Shown: positions 7,933-16,811 of the stretch, piece after piece
Layout: each line of letters begins with the position of its first letter
Numbering within the stretch: the stretch's first letter is position 1
NCBI GenBank assembly: GCA_021792795.1
Contig: JAJYUB010000010.1
Coordinates: forward strand, 1 to 64,000
Reading direction: 5' to 3'
DNA: 64,000 nt
From: Acidobacteriota bacterium
GTDB taxonomy: Bacteria; Acidobacteriota; Terriglobia; Terriglobales; Acidobacteriaceae
Position numbers and translations under genes: made by a program
The notes under the pieces: generated by a model
Told to the model about the DNA's origin: nothing
Seen by the model: only the letters and a program-made list of their open reading frames with translations
The model's database searches: none

Positions 7933-8734
7933 ACCGGTGCCGACCGCGCGTCCGCAAAAAAAGGCAGAGACGAAGACGGCTGCCGCGAAGGCGGTGTTGG
8001 AGCGGACCGCAAAAAAAGAAGCTGCGGCAAAAACAGCTATGGGACGCGGCGCGAACAAGACCGCGAAGAAGAAATCCGTTGTCGGTCCGACGAATCCGCA
8101 GCGAGTGGAAACTATCCTGCAGCGGCTGGCAGAACACTATGCGAACGCGGTCTGCGCGCTGCACCATAGGAACGCGTGGGAGCTGACGGTGGCGACCATT
8201 CTTTCCGCGCAGTGTACCGATGTCCGCGTGAATATGGTGACGCCGGCGCTGTTCCAGCGCTTTCCTACGCCGCAGGCGATGGCGAAGGCCCCGCAGGCGG
8301 AAGTGGAAGAGCTGGTCCGCACCACGGGATTTTTCCGCAACAAGGCGAAGAACATCGTTGGCGCGGCACGGAAAATCATCGCGGAATTCGGCGGTAAGGT
8401 TCCGCAGACGATGGAAGAGTTGTTGACCATCCCCGGCGTGGCGCGCAAGACGGCCAATGTCGTTTCCGGCTCTTGGTACAAAATCCCGCTGGGAGTGGTG
8501 GTCGATACGCACGTGATGCGCATCACGCAGCGGCTGGAGCTGACGAAGTCCACGACGCCGGAAAAAATCGAACAGGACTTGATGCAATTGATCCCACAGG
8601 ATGCCTGGATTGACTTTTCCCACCGCGTGATTCACTTTGGCCGGGAAATTTGTATCGCGCGGAAACCTCGCTGCGCCGATTGCTTCCTGGAAGACCGCTG
8701 CAACTCCAAAGACAAGACGTGGAGCACGCACTAA
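7925..8734 (+). CDS. nth: Endonuclease III with a basic N-terminal tail
   Basis: Base-excision-repair glycosylase/AP lyase for oxidised pyrimidines. The helix-hairpin-helix LLTIPGVARKTANVV contains the catalytic lysine and VDTHVMR the catalytic aspartate. The C-terminal 4Fe-4S cluster motif C-x6-C-x2-C-x5-C is intact. The first about 50 residues are a Lys/Ala-rich extension before the fold. The TTG at 7925 overlaps the hemQ stop; an ATG at 8039 is an alternative that removes most of the tail. The stop overlaps that of the convergent hemD by 3 nt. Confidence 0.9.
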   Translation: MGKPVPTARPQKKAETKTAAAKAVLERTAKKEAAAKTAMGRGANKTAKKKSVVGPTNPQRVETILQRLAEHYANAVCALHHRNAWELTVATILSAQCTDVRVNMVTPALFQRFPTPQAMAKAPQAEVEELVRTTGFFRNKAKNIVGAARKIIAEFGGKVPQTMEELLTIPGVARKTANVVSGSWYKIPLGVVVDTHVMRITQRLELTKSTTPEKIEQDLMQLIPQDAWIDFSHRVIHFGREICIARKPRCADCFLEDRCNSKDKTWSTH

Positions 8735-9531
8735 CGATTCGCGGCTGTTGCTTGCGTCGCCGACCAGCGGCAGAGGGCCGCGACCAGGCCGGGGATGGTA
8801 TATTCCGTGGCTTCGACGGCAGGTCCGATGCCGTGCTGGCGAAGGGTCTGGCTGGTGATGGGGCCGATGGAGGCTGCGGCCACGCCGGTTGGCCATGCGG
8901 CGATGTTTGCTTCGCGCAGCAAGCGAAAGAAATTGGTCACGGTGGAGGAACTGGTAAACGTGACCGCGTCGGGAAGGTGGCTGGGCGCGGCGAAGAGAAG
9001 CCGCACATCATCCGCGGATGTCGCAGGAACCACGGTCTGATAAGCATCGACAACATCGACTGTGGCGCCGGCTTTCCGGAGTTCTTCGGGAAGCACATCG
9101 CGCGCGACCTTGGCGCGCACCAATAAAATATTCAGGCCGAAGACTTGTTCCCGCAGCGATTCGACCAGCGACTCGGCAATGGATTGCTTGGGAACTTCAT
9201 CGACGTGCAGGCCAAGTTCGCCAAGCGCGCGCGCCGTGGCCGGGCCGATGGCGGCAATCTTCAGACTGTCGAGGACGCCGCTGCCCACTCCCAGATCTCT
9301 GAGCCGCTGCGCCAGCACTTCCGCGCCGTTCACGCTGGTGACCACCAGCCACCGATATTTTCGGGCGTTCCACAGCGCCGCATCCAGGGCATCGTAGGAA
9401 TCGGGCGGAATGATTTCGATGGCCGGGATGGCGATGACGGCCGCGCCGTTTTCTTCCAGCGCCGTTGCCAGCGGTTGCGCCTGATGGCGCGCGCGCGTGA
9501 TCAAAATTCGTCGTCCCGCCAGCGGTTTCAT
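8731..9531 (-). CDS. hemD: Uroporphyrinogen-III synthase
   Basis: Closes and rearranges hydroxymethylbilane to uroporphyrinogen III. 266 residues. The start MKPLAGRRILITRAR gives the expected first strand, and the two alternating alpha/beta domains follow with typical VVTSVNGAEVL, IAAIGPATARAL and DAVTFTSSSTVTNFF segments. The family is poorly conserved, so placement after hemC is strong support. The start overlaps the hemC stop as ATGA (9528-9531), indicating translational coupling. It is the last gene of ccsA-hemA-hemC-hemD. Confidence 0.92.
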   Translation of the reverse strand: MKPLAGRRILITRARHQAQPLATALEENGAAVIAIPAIEIIPPDSYDALDAALWNARKYRWLVVTSVNGAEVLAQRLRDLGVGSGVLDSLKIAAIGPATARALGELGLHVDEVPKQSIAESLVESLREQVFGLNILLVRAKVARDVLPEELRKAGATVDVVDAYQTVVPATSADDVRLLFAAPSHLPDAVTFTSSSTVTNFFRLLREANIAAWPTGVAAASIGPITSQTLRQHGIGPAVEATEYTIPGLVAALCRWSATQATAANR

Positions 9532-10469
9532 CTGGCTATATTTCCGGCGGGCGGCGCGGCTCCAGCGGCGGCAAGGAATTCCGCTGCGCCACGCGCCAAT
9601 AAACGATCCGCCATGGCAAGGCCCGAGTCTTCGGCAGACCCGTGTTGCTCGCGGAGTTCCATTTGTTCGCGCAAAACCTGCGATCCGTCCGGGCGAGCGA
9701 CGACGCCCGTGATCGTCCAGCCGTTCCCTGCGGGCGCGCAGTACACGCCGACCGGAAGATGACAGCCTCCGCCTAATGTCGCCAGCACTGCGCGTTCTAC
9801 ATGCACGGCAAAGTTGGTGGGTGCATGGTCGAGCGCCGCAACCAAGGCGCGTGTCGCATTGTCGTTCGTTCGGCACTCGATGGCGAGCGCGCCCTGCCCT
9901 GCTGCAGGACACATTTGTTGCGAGGAAAATAATTCCTTCACGTCGGCAGCGAGGCCGAGGCGATCCAGACCGGCGGCGGCAAGGATGATGGCGTCGTATT
10001 GGCCTTGGTGCAGCTTGCGCAGCCGGGTATCGACGTTGCCGCGCAGCTCGCGAATGTCGAGGTCGTCGCGCAGCGCGCGCAGTTGCGCCTGGCGGCGCAG
10101 GCTGCTGGTGCCCACCACCGCGCCCGATGGCAGCTCTGCAAAATTTTCATAGCGGACCGAAACAAACGCGTCGCGCGCGTCCGCGCGTTTTGGAATCGCC
10201 GCGATGGTGAAGTGTTCGGGCAATTCTGTCGGCAGATCTTTCAGGCTGTGGACGGCGAGATCGATGCGCTCATCCGCAAGCGCCTCTTCAATCTCCTTGG
10301 TGAACATGCCCTTGGCGCCCACCTGCATGAAGGGGGCGTGCTGGACGCGGTCGCCGGTGGTGACCAGAATTTCAATGGAGGCATGGTGGCCGCGATCGCG
10401 CAGTTCGGCGGCGATGTGGTCCGCCTGCCAGCGGGCCAGCGCGGAACCGCGACTCCCAATGCGGATCAC
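9528..10469 (-). CDS. hemC: Hydroxymethylbilane synthase (porphobilinogen deaminase)
   Basis: Polymerises four porphobilinogens to hydroxymethylbilane. 313 residues with IRIGSRGSALARWQA, the AVHSLKDLPT segment, TSSLRRQAQL and RGNVDTRLRKL for substrate and cofactor binding, and LGGGCHLPVGVY with the dipyrromethane-anchoring cysteine. I choose GTG 10469 because it overlaps the hemA stop as GTGA and lies 10 nt after AGAGG. The TTG three codons earlier would sit too close to that ribosome-binding site. Confidence 0.95.
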   Translation of the reverse strand: MIRIGSRGSALARWQADHIAAELRDRGHHASIEILVTTGDRVQHAPFMQVGAKGMFTKEIEEALADERIDLAVHSLKDLPTELPEHFTIAAIPKRADARDAFVSVRYENFAELPSGAVVGTSSLRRQAQLRALRDDLDIRELRGNVDTRLRKLHQGQYDAIILAAAGLDRLGLAADVKELFSSQQMCPAAGQGALAIECRTNDNATRALVAALDHAPTNFAVHVERAVLATLGGGCHLPVGVYCAPAGNGWTITGVVARPDGSQVLREQMELREQHGSAEDSGLAMADRLLARGAAEFLAAAGAAPPAGNIAR

Positions 10470-11956
10470 GGTAAACAATCCTCTTTGAGGGAACTGGTTT
10501 TCGGCGCGGTTGCGGAGACAGGGGTTGCGACGGCGGTGGCATCGGGCGTCGGCAAGAATGCGGCGTCTTGCAACTCGCTGTGCGCGATGGCATCGGCGGC
10601 TTGCTGCTCCGCGTTGCCGGCAGCCTCCGTCGTCTCGGCATTCTCCGCTTGTTTTGCGTGGCGATCCAAATCGAACACGGTTTGAATCACGGCGAGGGTT
10701 TCACGGTCGCCTTCCTGGGCGGCGCGCTTGATGGCTTGAATGGGCGCATGCTGCAGTTTGTGGACCAGCGAGCGCGTCATCTGCTCGACCGCCTGCAATT
10801 GCTCGCTGGATAAATTGGCGAGACGAGGGGCCATGCGGCGCATTTCGTTTTGCCGGACATCTTCCAGGCTTTGCTGCAGGGCGACGATGGAAGGAACGCC
10901 GTTGAGCGATTGCATCCGCTGCGAATAGCGCTCCACTTCCGCGCGGATGATGGCCTCGGCGTCCTTCGCTTCTTTGGTACGGCTGGACAGGTTCGAGACA
11001 GCGACGGCCTGCAGGTCGTCGATGTTATAAACGAAAACGCCTTCCACGCTGTTGATCTCCGGATCGACATCGCGCGGCACGGCGATATCGATAAAAAACA
11101 TGGGCCGCTGCTTGCGGCGCTGCATGTATTGCTCGGCATGCTTGCGATTGAAGATGGGTTGCTCGGCGCCGGTGCAACTGACGATAATGTCCGCGGTGGC
11201 GGCGTACTGGTGCAGCAGGTCGTAGGAGATGGGCTGCACGATTGCGGATTGGCCGGTCGCAGAGCCGCTCTCGGAGCGCACGCCGGGAAATTTTCCTGCC
11301 AGCTCGACGGCGCGTTCGTAGGTGCGGTTGCAGACGTAGATGGTGCTGGCCCCGTGCTGCATCATGCTGCGGGCGGCCAGTTCTCCCATTTTGCCCGCGC
11401 CCATCAGCAGCACAGTCTTCCCTTGCAAGGAGCCGAAAATTTTGCGGGCGAGATCGACGGCCACCGAAGCGATGGACACCGAGGAGATGCCAATGCTGGT
11501 CTGGTGGCGAACTTTGCGGGCCACGGTGAAGGCGCGCTGCATCAGCGGGTCCAGATTGTTGTTGACTCCGCCAATCGATCGCGCCAGGGTGTAGGACTCT
11601 TTTACCTGGCCAAGGATTTGCGGCTCGCCAACCACCAGCGAATCCAGGCTGGAGGCGACGCGGAACACATGCCGGACGACTTCCGACGCGCGGTATTCAT
11701 ACATGTACGGGTGGAGCGCGTCCTTCTCGATGGCGAAATAATTCTGAATAAATTCCAGCAGATCGGCCTGGGCCGGCTCCTGATAGGTGAGGAACTCGAC
11801 GCGGTTGCAGGTGGAAAGAATCATGCCTTCGCGAACGCACGGTACGCTCAACAGGGAGAGCGTTGCTTCCTGCAGACGCGCTGCGGGAATGGCAAGCCGC
11901 TCCCGCACCTGCAGGGGGGCAGATTTGTGATTCACGCCGATGAGGACAAGGTTCAT
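10466..11956 (-). CDS. hemA: Glutamyl-tRNA reductase
   Basis: First committed step of C5-pathway tetrapyrrole synthesis, reducing Glu-tRNA to glutamate-1-semialdehyde with NADPH. 496 residues: catalytic STCNR with C50, the VVGEPQILGQVKE region, an NADPH-binding domain starting VLLMGAGKMGELAA, and a C-terminal dimerisation helix region. The last about 65 residues are an extra low-complexity Ala/Glu/Thr tail not needed by the fold. The start overlaps the ccsA stop as ATGA (11953-11956). The rest of the open frame upstream of 11956 is ccsA in another frame, not an extension. Confidence 0.95.
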   Translation of the reverse strand: MNLVLIGVNHKSAPLQVRERLAIPAARLQEATLSLLSVPCVREGMILSTCNRVEFLTYQEPAQADLLEFIQNYFAIEKDALHPYMYEYRASEVVRHVFRVASSLDSLVVGEPQILGQVKESYTLARSIGGVNNNLDPLMQRAFTVARKVRHQTSIGISSVSIASVAVDLARKIFGSLQGKTVLLMGAGKMGELAARSMMQHGASTIYVCNRTYERAVELAGKFPGVRSESGSATGQSAIVQPISYDLLHQYAATADIIVSCTGAEQPIFNRKHAEQYMQRRKQRPMFFIDIAVPRDVDPEINSVEGVFVYNIDDLQAVAVSNLSSRTKEAKDAEAIIRAEVERYSQRMQSLNGVPSIVALQQSLEDVRQNEMRRMAPRLANLSSEQLQAVEQMTRSLVHKLQHAPIQAIKRAAQEGDRETLAVIQTVFDLDRHAKQAENAETTEAAGNAEQQAADAIAHSELQDAAFLPTPDATAVATPVSATAPKTSSLKEDCLP

Positions 11957-12774
11957 GGCGCGGGAAACCTGTGGACGGTGCTGAACTGGTTGGCCACCCA
12001 GACGGTGAGCGCCATGAGAAATACCAGCGAAGAGAGATAGACGGCCCGCTTGCCGCGAAGGCCGGTGTGGCGGCGGACGTAGAGCATCCAGACGTAGAGG
12101 AACCACATGCCGATGGAGAGCAGGACTTTGGGGTCGAGAAAATAAGCGGCCCCCACGCTTTCCTGGGCGATCAAAGCGCCCGCCAGCAGACCCAAGGTCA
12201 TGCAAGGCAGGCCGATAACAAGGGTGACAAACGCGATGCGATCGATGGTGTCGAGAGGCGGCAGATGACTGAAGATGCCTCCAATCTGCTTGTTCTTCAA
12301 GCGCCGTTCCTGGATGAGGTAGAGCAAACTGGAAAGGAGACTGAACAACAGTAATGTGTACGCCACCAGCAGCAGCGCGATATGGAGCAGGATCCATCCA
12401 TTGTGCATCCACTGGCTGGAGACAGGGGCGTGGTCGGGTTGAGCGGCGGGCACTAGCAGCAGAAGAAAGATGACGGGCAGAACAAACAGGCCGAAGGAAA
12501 TGGCGCGATAGCGCCAGTAAATCGCCAGAAATGTGAGGGTCAGCAGAAGCGCGAACGAAGTTTCGACTTCGTGCAAACTGGCCGGGACCCAGTGATGGGC
12601 CAGACGCATCATTTCCACCAAAGCGACCAGATGAAAATAGAACGCGGAGACACAGACGGGATGCACAAACTTTCGCCAGCGGTCGTGGCCGGTGAGCACA
12701 TCTGGAATGACCGTAAGGCTGGAGACGCCGTATAGAACCAGCGCCACCCGCAGCCAGATGAGATACATTGCCAT
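11953..12774 (-). CDS. CcsA/HemX-like cytochrome c assembly membrane protein
   Basis: About 273 residues with eight or so hydrophobic segments. It belongs to the HemX/CcsA group that often precedes hemA: HNGWILLHIALLLVAYTLLLFS and a degenerate tryptophan-rich loop (GAAYFLDPKVLLSIGMWFLYV). Members handle heme for c-type cytochrome maturation or influence HemA levels; which applies here is unclear. The start at 12774 (MAMYLIW) is chosen because the hydrophobic helix begins there; a second ATG is at 12768. First gene of the ccsA-hemA-hemC-hemD operon, with two operator-like repeats at 12841-12872 upstream. Confidence 0.82.
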   Translation of the reverse strand: MAMYLIWLRVALVLYGVSSLTVIPDVLTGHDRWRKFVHPVCVSAFYFHLVALVEMMRLAHHWVPASLHEVETSFALLLTLTFLAIYWRYRAISFGLFVLPVIFLLLLVPAAQPDHAPVSSQWMHNGWILLHIALLLVAYTLLLFSLLSSLLYLIQERRLKNKQIGGIFSHLPPLDTIDRIAFVTLVIGLPCMTLGLLAGALIAQESVGAAYFLDPKVLLSIGMWFLYVWMLYVRRHTGLRGKRAVYLSSLVFLMALTVWVANQFSTVHRFPAP

Positions 12775-12811
12775 CGCTCGAAGGACGCTCCCTGCGCTGA
12801 ACGTACAAGTA

Positions 12812-12872
12812 AGTATATAGCTCAGACAAAAGCCGTTTACTGTGATGCAGGACACATGTGATGCAGAACACA
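12812..12872 (-). promoter_or_regulatory. Tandem CRP-like sites and -10 before ccsA-hemACD
   Basis: Two adjacent 16-bp units, TGTGATGCAGGACACA (12841-12856) and TGTGATGCAGAACACA (12857-12872), differ at one base. Each has the TGTGA half-site and an ACACA right half, one mismatch from TCACA. On the minus strand TATATA (12819-12814) follows the proximal unit by 21 nt, overlapped by TATACT (12817-12812). This is the same geometry as the other CRP-like sites in the window. The region is shared with the divergent mutS operon. Confidence 0.45.
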
Positions 12873-13047
12873 CCGGTTCCGCAGCGGTTGGTGGACCCGA
12901 CTTCCTTGGGGCGACCTGCAGACAGCGGAAGCGGGAGCGCCTTTCCGATGCTGTAGATTGGTACACATCGTTGCTTGTGGCCTATCTTTAAAGGAAAGGC
13001 CGCCTGTTATTTTGTTGCGCCCCAGATCCAGGAGAACCGGTCTGTCC

Positions 13048-15714
13048 GTGTCCAGCCCCAGTCCGAACGCAACGGTTGAAACGGCCTCCACGCCGTTGAT
13101 GCGGCAGTATGCCGCAGCCAAGCAAAAATATCCAGACACGCTGCTGTTCTTCCGGCTGGGAGATTTCTACGAGCTGTTCTACGAGGACGCCAAGACCGCC
13201 TCGCGGGAACTGCAAATCACGCTGACGTCCCGGGACAAGGAGCGGGCCATCCCGATGTGCGGCGTGCCACACCATGCCGCCGACCAGTACATTACCCGCC
13301 TGCTGCGGCTGGGGTATCGCATTGCGATCTGCGAACAACTGGAAGACCCGAAGCTGACAAAAACCATTGTGCGTCGCGAGGTGACGCGGGTCCTGACGCC
13401 AGGGACGGCGATCGATCCCACGCTGCACTCGGAGCAAAACAATTTTCTGGCGGCGTTGTACTTTGACGGAGACCCTCATGGAGCACGGATTGGACTGGCG
13501 CTGCTGGACAACTCGACGGGCGATTTTCGCGCGACAGAATTTCGCGGCCGCGATGCGCAGGATGCCGCCTCGCAATGCGGCGACGAGCTGACGCGCTTCA
13601 ATCCGGCTGAGATTTTGCTGGCCGAGAATGCCAGCGCGAATGCCGCGCAACTGGAAGAGGCGTTACGCAGCCGCACGGTGACGCGCCTGGAGCCCTGGGT
13701 GCTGACCAAGGACTATGCGGTCCCGCTGCTGGAAAATCACCTGGGCACACGGGAGTTGGCAGGGTTTGGGTTGGAGGGCCACACCGCAGCGGCGGTCGCG
13801 GCGGGCGGCATTCTGCACTATCTGCGGGCGACGCAACTGGGCCAGTTGGAACACATCGACCGGGTGCGCTATTACGAACACAGCGGCTGCCTGCAACTGG
13901 ATGCCGTGACGGTCCGCAATCTGGAACTGGTCGAGCCGTCGATGCCGGATGCGCGCCGGCAGACGACGCTGTTTCACACGCTGGACGCGTGCCAGACGCC
14001 GATGGGCAAGCGCAAACTGCGGACAACGGTCCTGCGGCCGCTGATCGATCTGGCGGCGATTCACGAGCGCCTGGACGGCGTTGCCGAGTTGCACAGCGAC
14101 CTGCAGATGCGCGAGCGAGTGCGAGAGAGCCTTGCCGGCATTCTGGACCTGGAGCGATTGTTGAGTCGGATTTCGCTCGACAGCGCGGGACCGCGCGATT
14201 TGCTGGCGCTCGCCAGTTCCGCTGCGAAATTGCCGGCGGTAGCTGCCGTGCTGGCATCGCTTCAGTCGGCGGCGTGGAAACGAATGCATGCCTCGCTCGA
14301 CTGCCTGACGGACCTGCAGCAGGCGATTGCGACGACGCTGACGGAGCAGCCCCCGGTGCATTTGGAAGATGGCGGAGCGATTGCCGCCGGGGTGGATGCG
14401 GAGTTGGACCAACTGCGGTCGTTGAGCTTGAGCGGCAAACAATCCATTGCGGCGATCGAGGAGCGCGAACGCCAGCGCACCGGGATTGGATCGCTGAAGG
14501 TCCGCTACAACTCCGTGTTCGGCTATTACATTGAGATCACGAAATCGAACCTGGACCATGTTCCCGCGGAGTATGAGCGCAAGCAAACCCTGGTAAATGC
14601 CGAGCGCTTTACCACGCCGGAATTGAAGGAGTACGAACGAAGCGTGTTGGGCGCGCAGGAGCGCTGCCTGGAGATTGAGCGGCGAATTTTTCTCGAACTG
14701 CGGCAGACAATTTTGGCAGCGAGCGCGCGGATTCGGGCCAGCGCGGAGACCGTTGCCGAAATCGACTTGCTGGCATGCTTTGCGCATCTGGCGGCGGCGC
14801 GGCGCTATGTGCGGCCGGAGGTCGATGACTCGGGAGTGTTTGAAGCCCTGGCGGCGCGTCATCCGGTGATTGAATGGCACATGGAGCAGGCGTCGGAGGG
14901 ACGGTTCGTTCCCAACAGCGTTTATCTCGACATTGCAGGGCCGAGTCTTTTGCTGGTGACCGGGCCGAACATGGGCGGCAAATCCACGTATCTGCGGCAG
15001 GCGGCGCTGCTGGCGATCCTGGCACAGATGGGATGTTTTGTTCCGGCACAGCGGATGCGTCTGGGAATTGTGGACCGCATCTACACGCGCATTGGCGCCA
15101 GCGACAATGTCGCCGAGGGCCGCTCGACATTTATGGTGGAGATGACGGAGACGGCCACGATTTTGAATACGGCGACGCGCCAATCGTTGCTGCTGCTGGA
15201 CGAGATGGGACGCGGCACGGCGACCTTCGACGGCATGTCGCTGGCCTGGGCAACAGTTGAACATATCCATGAAGTATTAGGCGCAAGGACTTTATTCGCA
15301 ACGCATTATCACGAACTGACGATGCTGTCTGGAATTCTCCCTCGGCTGAAAAATCTGCGCGTGACGGTGCAGGAAAATCCCAAGGGAATTGTCTTCCTCC
15401 ACGCCATTGAGGAAGGCGCGGCGAACAAAAGTTACGGGATTGAAGTGGCGCGGCTGGCGGGCATTCCGCGGGAAGTGGTGGTGCGGGCAAGAGAAATTCT
15501 GCGCCAGCATGAGCGATCGGAAAAGCGAGAGATTGAATCGAGCGGTGAGCGGGATGTGCAGATGACGTTGTTCACTCCGCTGTCGCAGCGGGTCGTCGAT
15601 GCGATCCATGCGCTCGACCTCAACTCACTGACTCCAATGCAGGCTTTGAATTTATTGCAGGAGCTGCAGCAGGAAGTCCGCGAAGGACTGCCGGCGATGG
15701 AGACGCGCGCATGA
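13048..15714 (+). CDS. mutS: DNA mismatch repair protein MutS
   Basis: Recognises mismatches and, with ATP, starts mismatch repair. About 888 residues: the mismatch-binding domain has LFFRLGDFYELF with the F-x-E element, followed by connector, lever and clamp domains and the ATPase with GPNMGGKST (Walker A), LLLDEMGRGTATFDG (Walker B/signature) and ATHYHEL. The GTG at 13048 is chosen from the AGGAG at 13030-13034, although the spacing is long. First gene of a coupled run with nagZ and anmK; its stop overlaps the nagZ start as ATGA. Confidence 0.95.
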   Translation: MSSPSPNATVETASTPLMRQYAAAKQKYPDTLLFFRLGDFYELFYEDAKTASRELQITLTSRDKERAIPMCGVPHHAADQYITRLLRLGYRIAICEQLEDPKLTKTIVRREVTRVLTPGTAIDPTLHSEQNNFLAALYFDGDPHGARIGLALLDNSTGDFRATEFRGRDAQDAASQCGDELTRFNPAEILLAENASANAAQLEEALRSRTVTRLEPWVLTKDYAVPLLENHLGTRELAGFGLEGHTAAAVAAGGILHYLRATQLGQLEHIDRVRYYEHSGCLQLDAVTVRNLELVEPSMPDARRQTTLFHTLDACQTPMGKRKLRTTVLRPLIDLAAIHERLDGVAELHSDLQMRERVRESLAGILDLERLLSRISLDSAGPRDLLALASSAAKLPAVAAVLASLQSAAWKRMHASLDCLTDLQQAIATTLTEQPPVHLEDGGAIAAGVDAELDQLRSLSLSGKQSIAAIEERERQRTGIGSLKVRYNSVFGYYIEITKSNLDHVPAEYERKQTLVNAERFTTPELKEYERSVLGAQERCLEIERRIFLELRQTILAASARIRASAETVAEIDLLACFAHLAAARRYVRPEVDDSGVFEALAARHPVIEWHMEQASEGRFVPNSVYLDIAGPSLLLVTGPNMGGKSTYLRQAALLAILAQMGCFVPAQRMRLGIVDRIYTRIGASDNVAEGRSTFMVEMTETATILNTATRQSLLLLDEMGRGTATFDGMSLAWATVEHIHEVLGARTLFATHYHELTMLSGILPRLKNLRVTVQENPKGIVFLHAIEEGAANKSYGIEVARLAGIPREVVVRAREILRQHERSEKREIESSGERDVQMTLFTPLSQRVVDAIHALDLNSLTPMQALNLLQELQQEVREGLPAMETRA

Positions 15715-16811
15715 AAACGACGGCGCTTCGCCATCGCGCCGGATCGCTGCTGATCGTGGGCGTCGAATCCACTGCGCTGACCGCGTTGGAAACGGCGTGG
15801 CTGCACAGTTTGCAGCCGAGCGGAATCATTTTGTTCCGGCGGAACATAGAAGCGGCGGCGCAGTTACATGGACTGTGGCAACAAGCTGCATCGACGCTGA
15901 CGCAACCGTTCTTTCGCTGCGTCGATCTCGAAGGCGGGACAGTGGACCGGTTGCGAGACCTGATCGGGCCAACGCCTTCCGCAGCCGAAGTTGCCTCGAC
16001 GAATCGACCCGCTGTCTTCCGAGCGCATGGCGCGCTGATCGGACGCATGCTGCACGCACTCGGCTTCAACCTGGACCTGGCGCCGGTGCTGGACCTGGCA
16101 TTGCCGATTTCGCGCGGCGTGATGGGCACGCGTGTCGTCTCTGCTGATCCAGCGAACGTGATTGCATACGCTCGAGAATTCATCGCTGGGCTGCAACCAC
16201 ACGGAGTCTTATGCTGCGGCAAGCATTTTCCGGGGCTTGGCGGCGGAACATTGGATTCGCACCGCGCCACGCCGAGCATCTCCCTAACGTGGGAGCAGGT
16301 TTGGGAGCAAGACCTGCAACCGTATCGCGCGCTGGCTGCCGAGCTGCCGCTGATCATGGTAAATCACGCGGCCTATCCGAAGATCGAGCGGCCGTCGCGG
16401 CCGGCGTCTCTGTCGCGCTTCTGGATTCAGGAGGTGCTGCGGGGGAAACTGCGGTATCGCGGACTGGTCATTTCCGACGACATGGAAATGGGCGGAGTGC
16501 TGGACCACGCGTCGCCGGAAGCTGCCGCGATTGAGGCCATCGCCGCTGGGACGGATCTGCTGGAAATCTGCCATCGTGCCGACCGCGTACTGGCCACGCA
16601 TGAAGCGCTGCTGCGAGAGGCGGAGCGCTCGCCTGCATTTGCACGCTGCGTGGACAATGCGGCCAAACGCGCGGCTGGCGCGAAGCTGCAATTGCTGAAA
16701 AAGCCGGACTTGCCACGACCGCTTTCTGTCGCCGCGCTGAAACAGTTACAAAACGCGCAGCAGCGGTTGCGTGAGAGAATCGCACGCGCAACTGCGGAGA
16801 CGGCGGGATGA
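15711..16811 (+). CDS. nagZ: Glycoside hydrolase family 3 beta-N-acetylhexosaminidase (NagZ-like)
   Basis: Predicted to remove N-acetylglucosamine from muropeptides during cell-wall recycling. 366 residues forming a single GH3 barrel. It has GIILFRRNI near the N-terminus, CVDLEGGTVDRL, the NagZ catalytic loop CGKHFPGLGGGTLDSH with its His/Asp pair, and LVISDDMEMGG with the nucleophilic aspartate. No signal peptide, in line with a cytoplasmic role. It overlaps mutS and anmK by 4 nt each. Pairing with AnmK, which acts on a product of the same pathway, supports the assignment. Confidence 0.9.
   Translation: MKTTALRHRAGSLLIVGVESTALTALETAWLHSLQPSGIILFRRNIEAAAQLHGLWQQAASTLTQPFFRCVDLEGGTVDRLRDLIGPTPSAAEVASTNRPAVFRAHGALIGRMLHALGFNLDLAPVLDLALPISRGVMGTRVVSADPANVIAYAREFIAGLQPHGVLCCGKHFPGLGGGTLDSHRATPSISLTWEQVWEQDLQPYRALAAELPLIMVNHAAYPKIERPSRPASLSRFWIQEVLRGKLRYRGLVISDDMEMGGVLDHASPEAAAIEAIAAGTDLLEICHRADRVLATHEALLREAERSPAFARCVDNAAKRAAGAKLQLLKKPDLPRPLSVAALKQLQNAQQRLRERIARATAETAG

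Noticed and set aside
6349-8058. Long minus-strand frame across dedA and antisense to hemQ
   Set aside because: Its sequence is low-complexity shadow of dedA and hemQ; only its last few residues coincide with the glgX relic by chance of frame.
10466-12871. An 801-residue reading of hemA
   Set aside because: The extra N-terminal part is the ccsA coding region read in another frame; the true start is the ATG overlapping the ccsA stop.
13663-15270. 535-residue minus-strand frame inside mutS
   Set aside because: Antisense shadow of mutS with Arg/Gln-rich composition and no recognisable domain.
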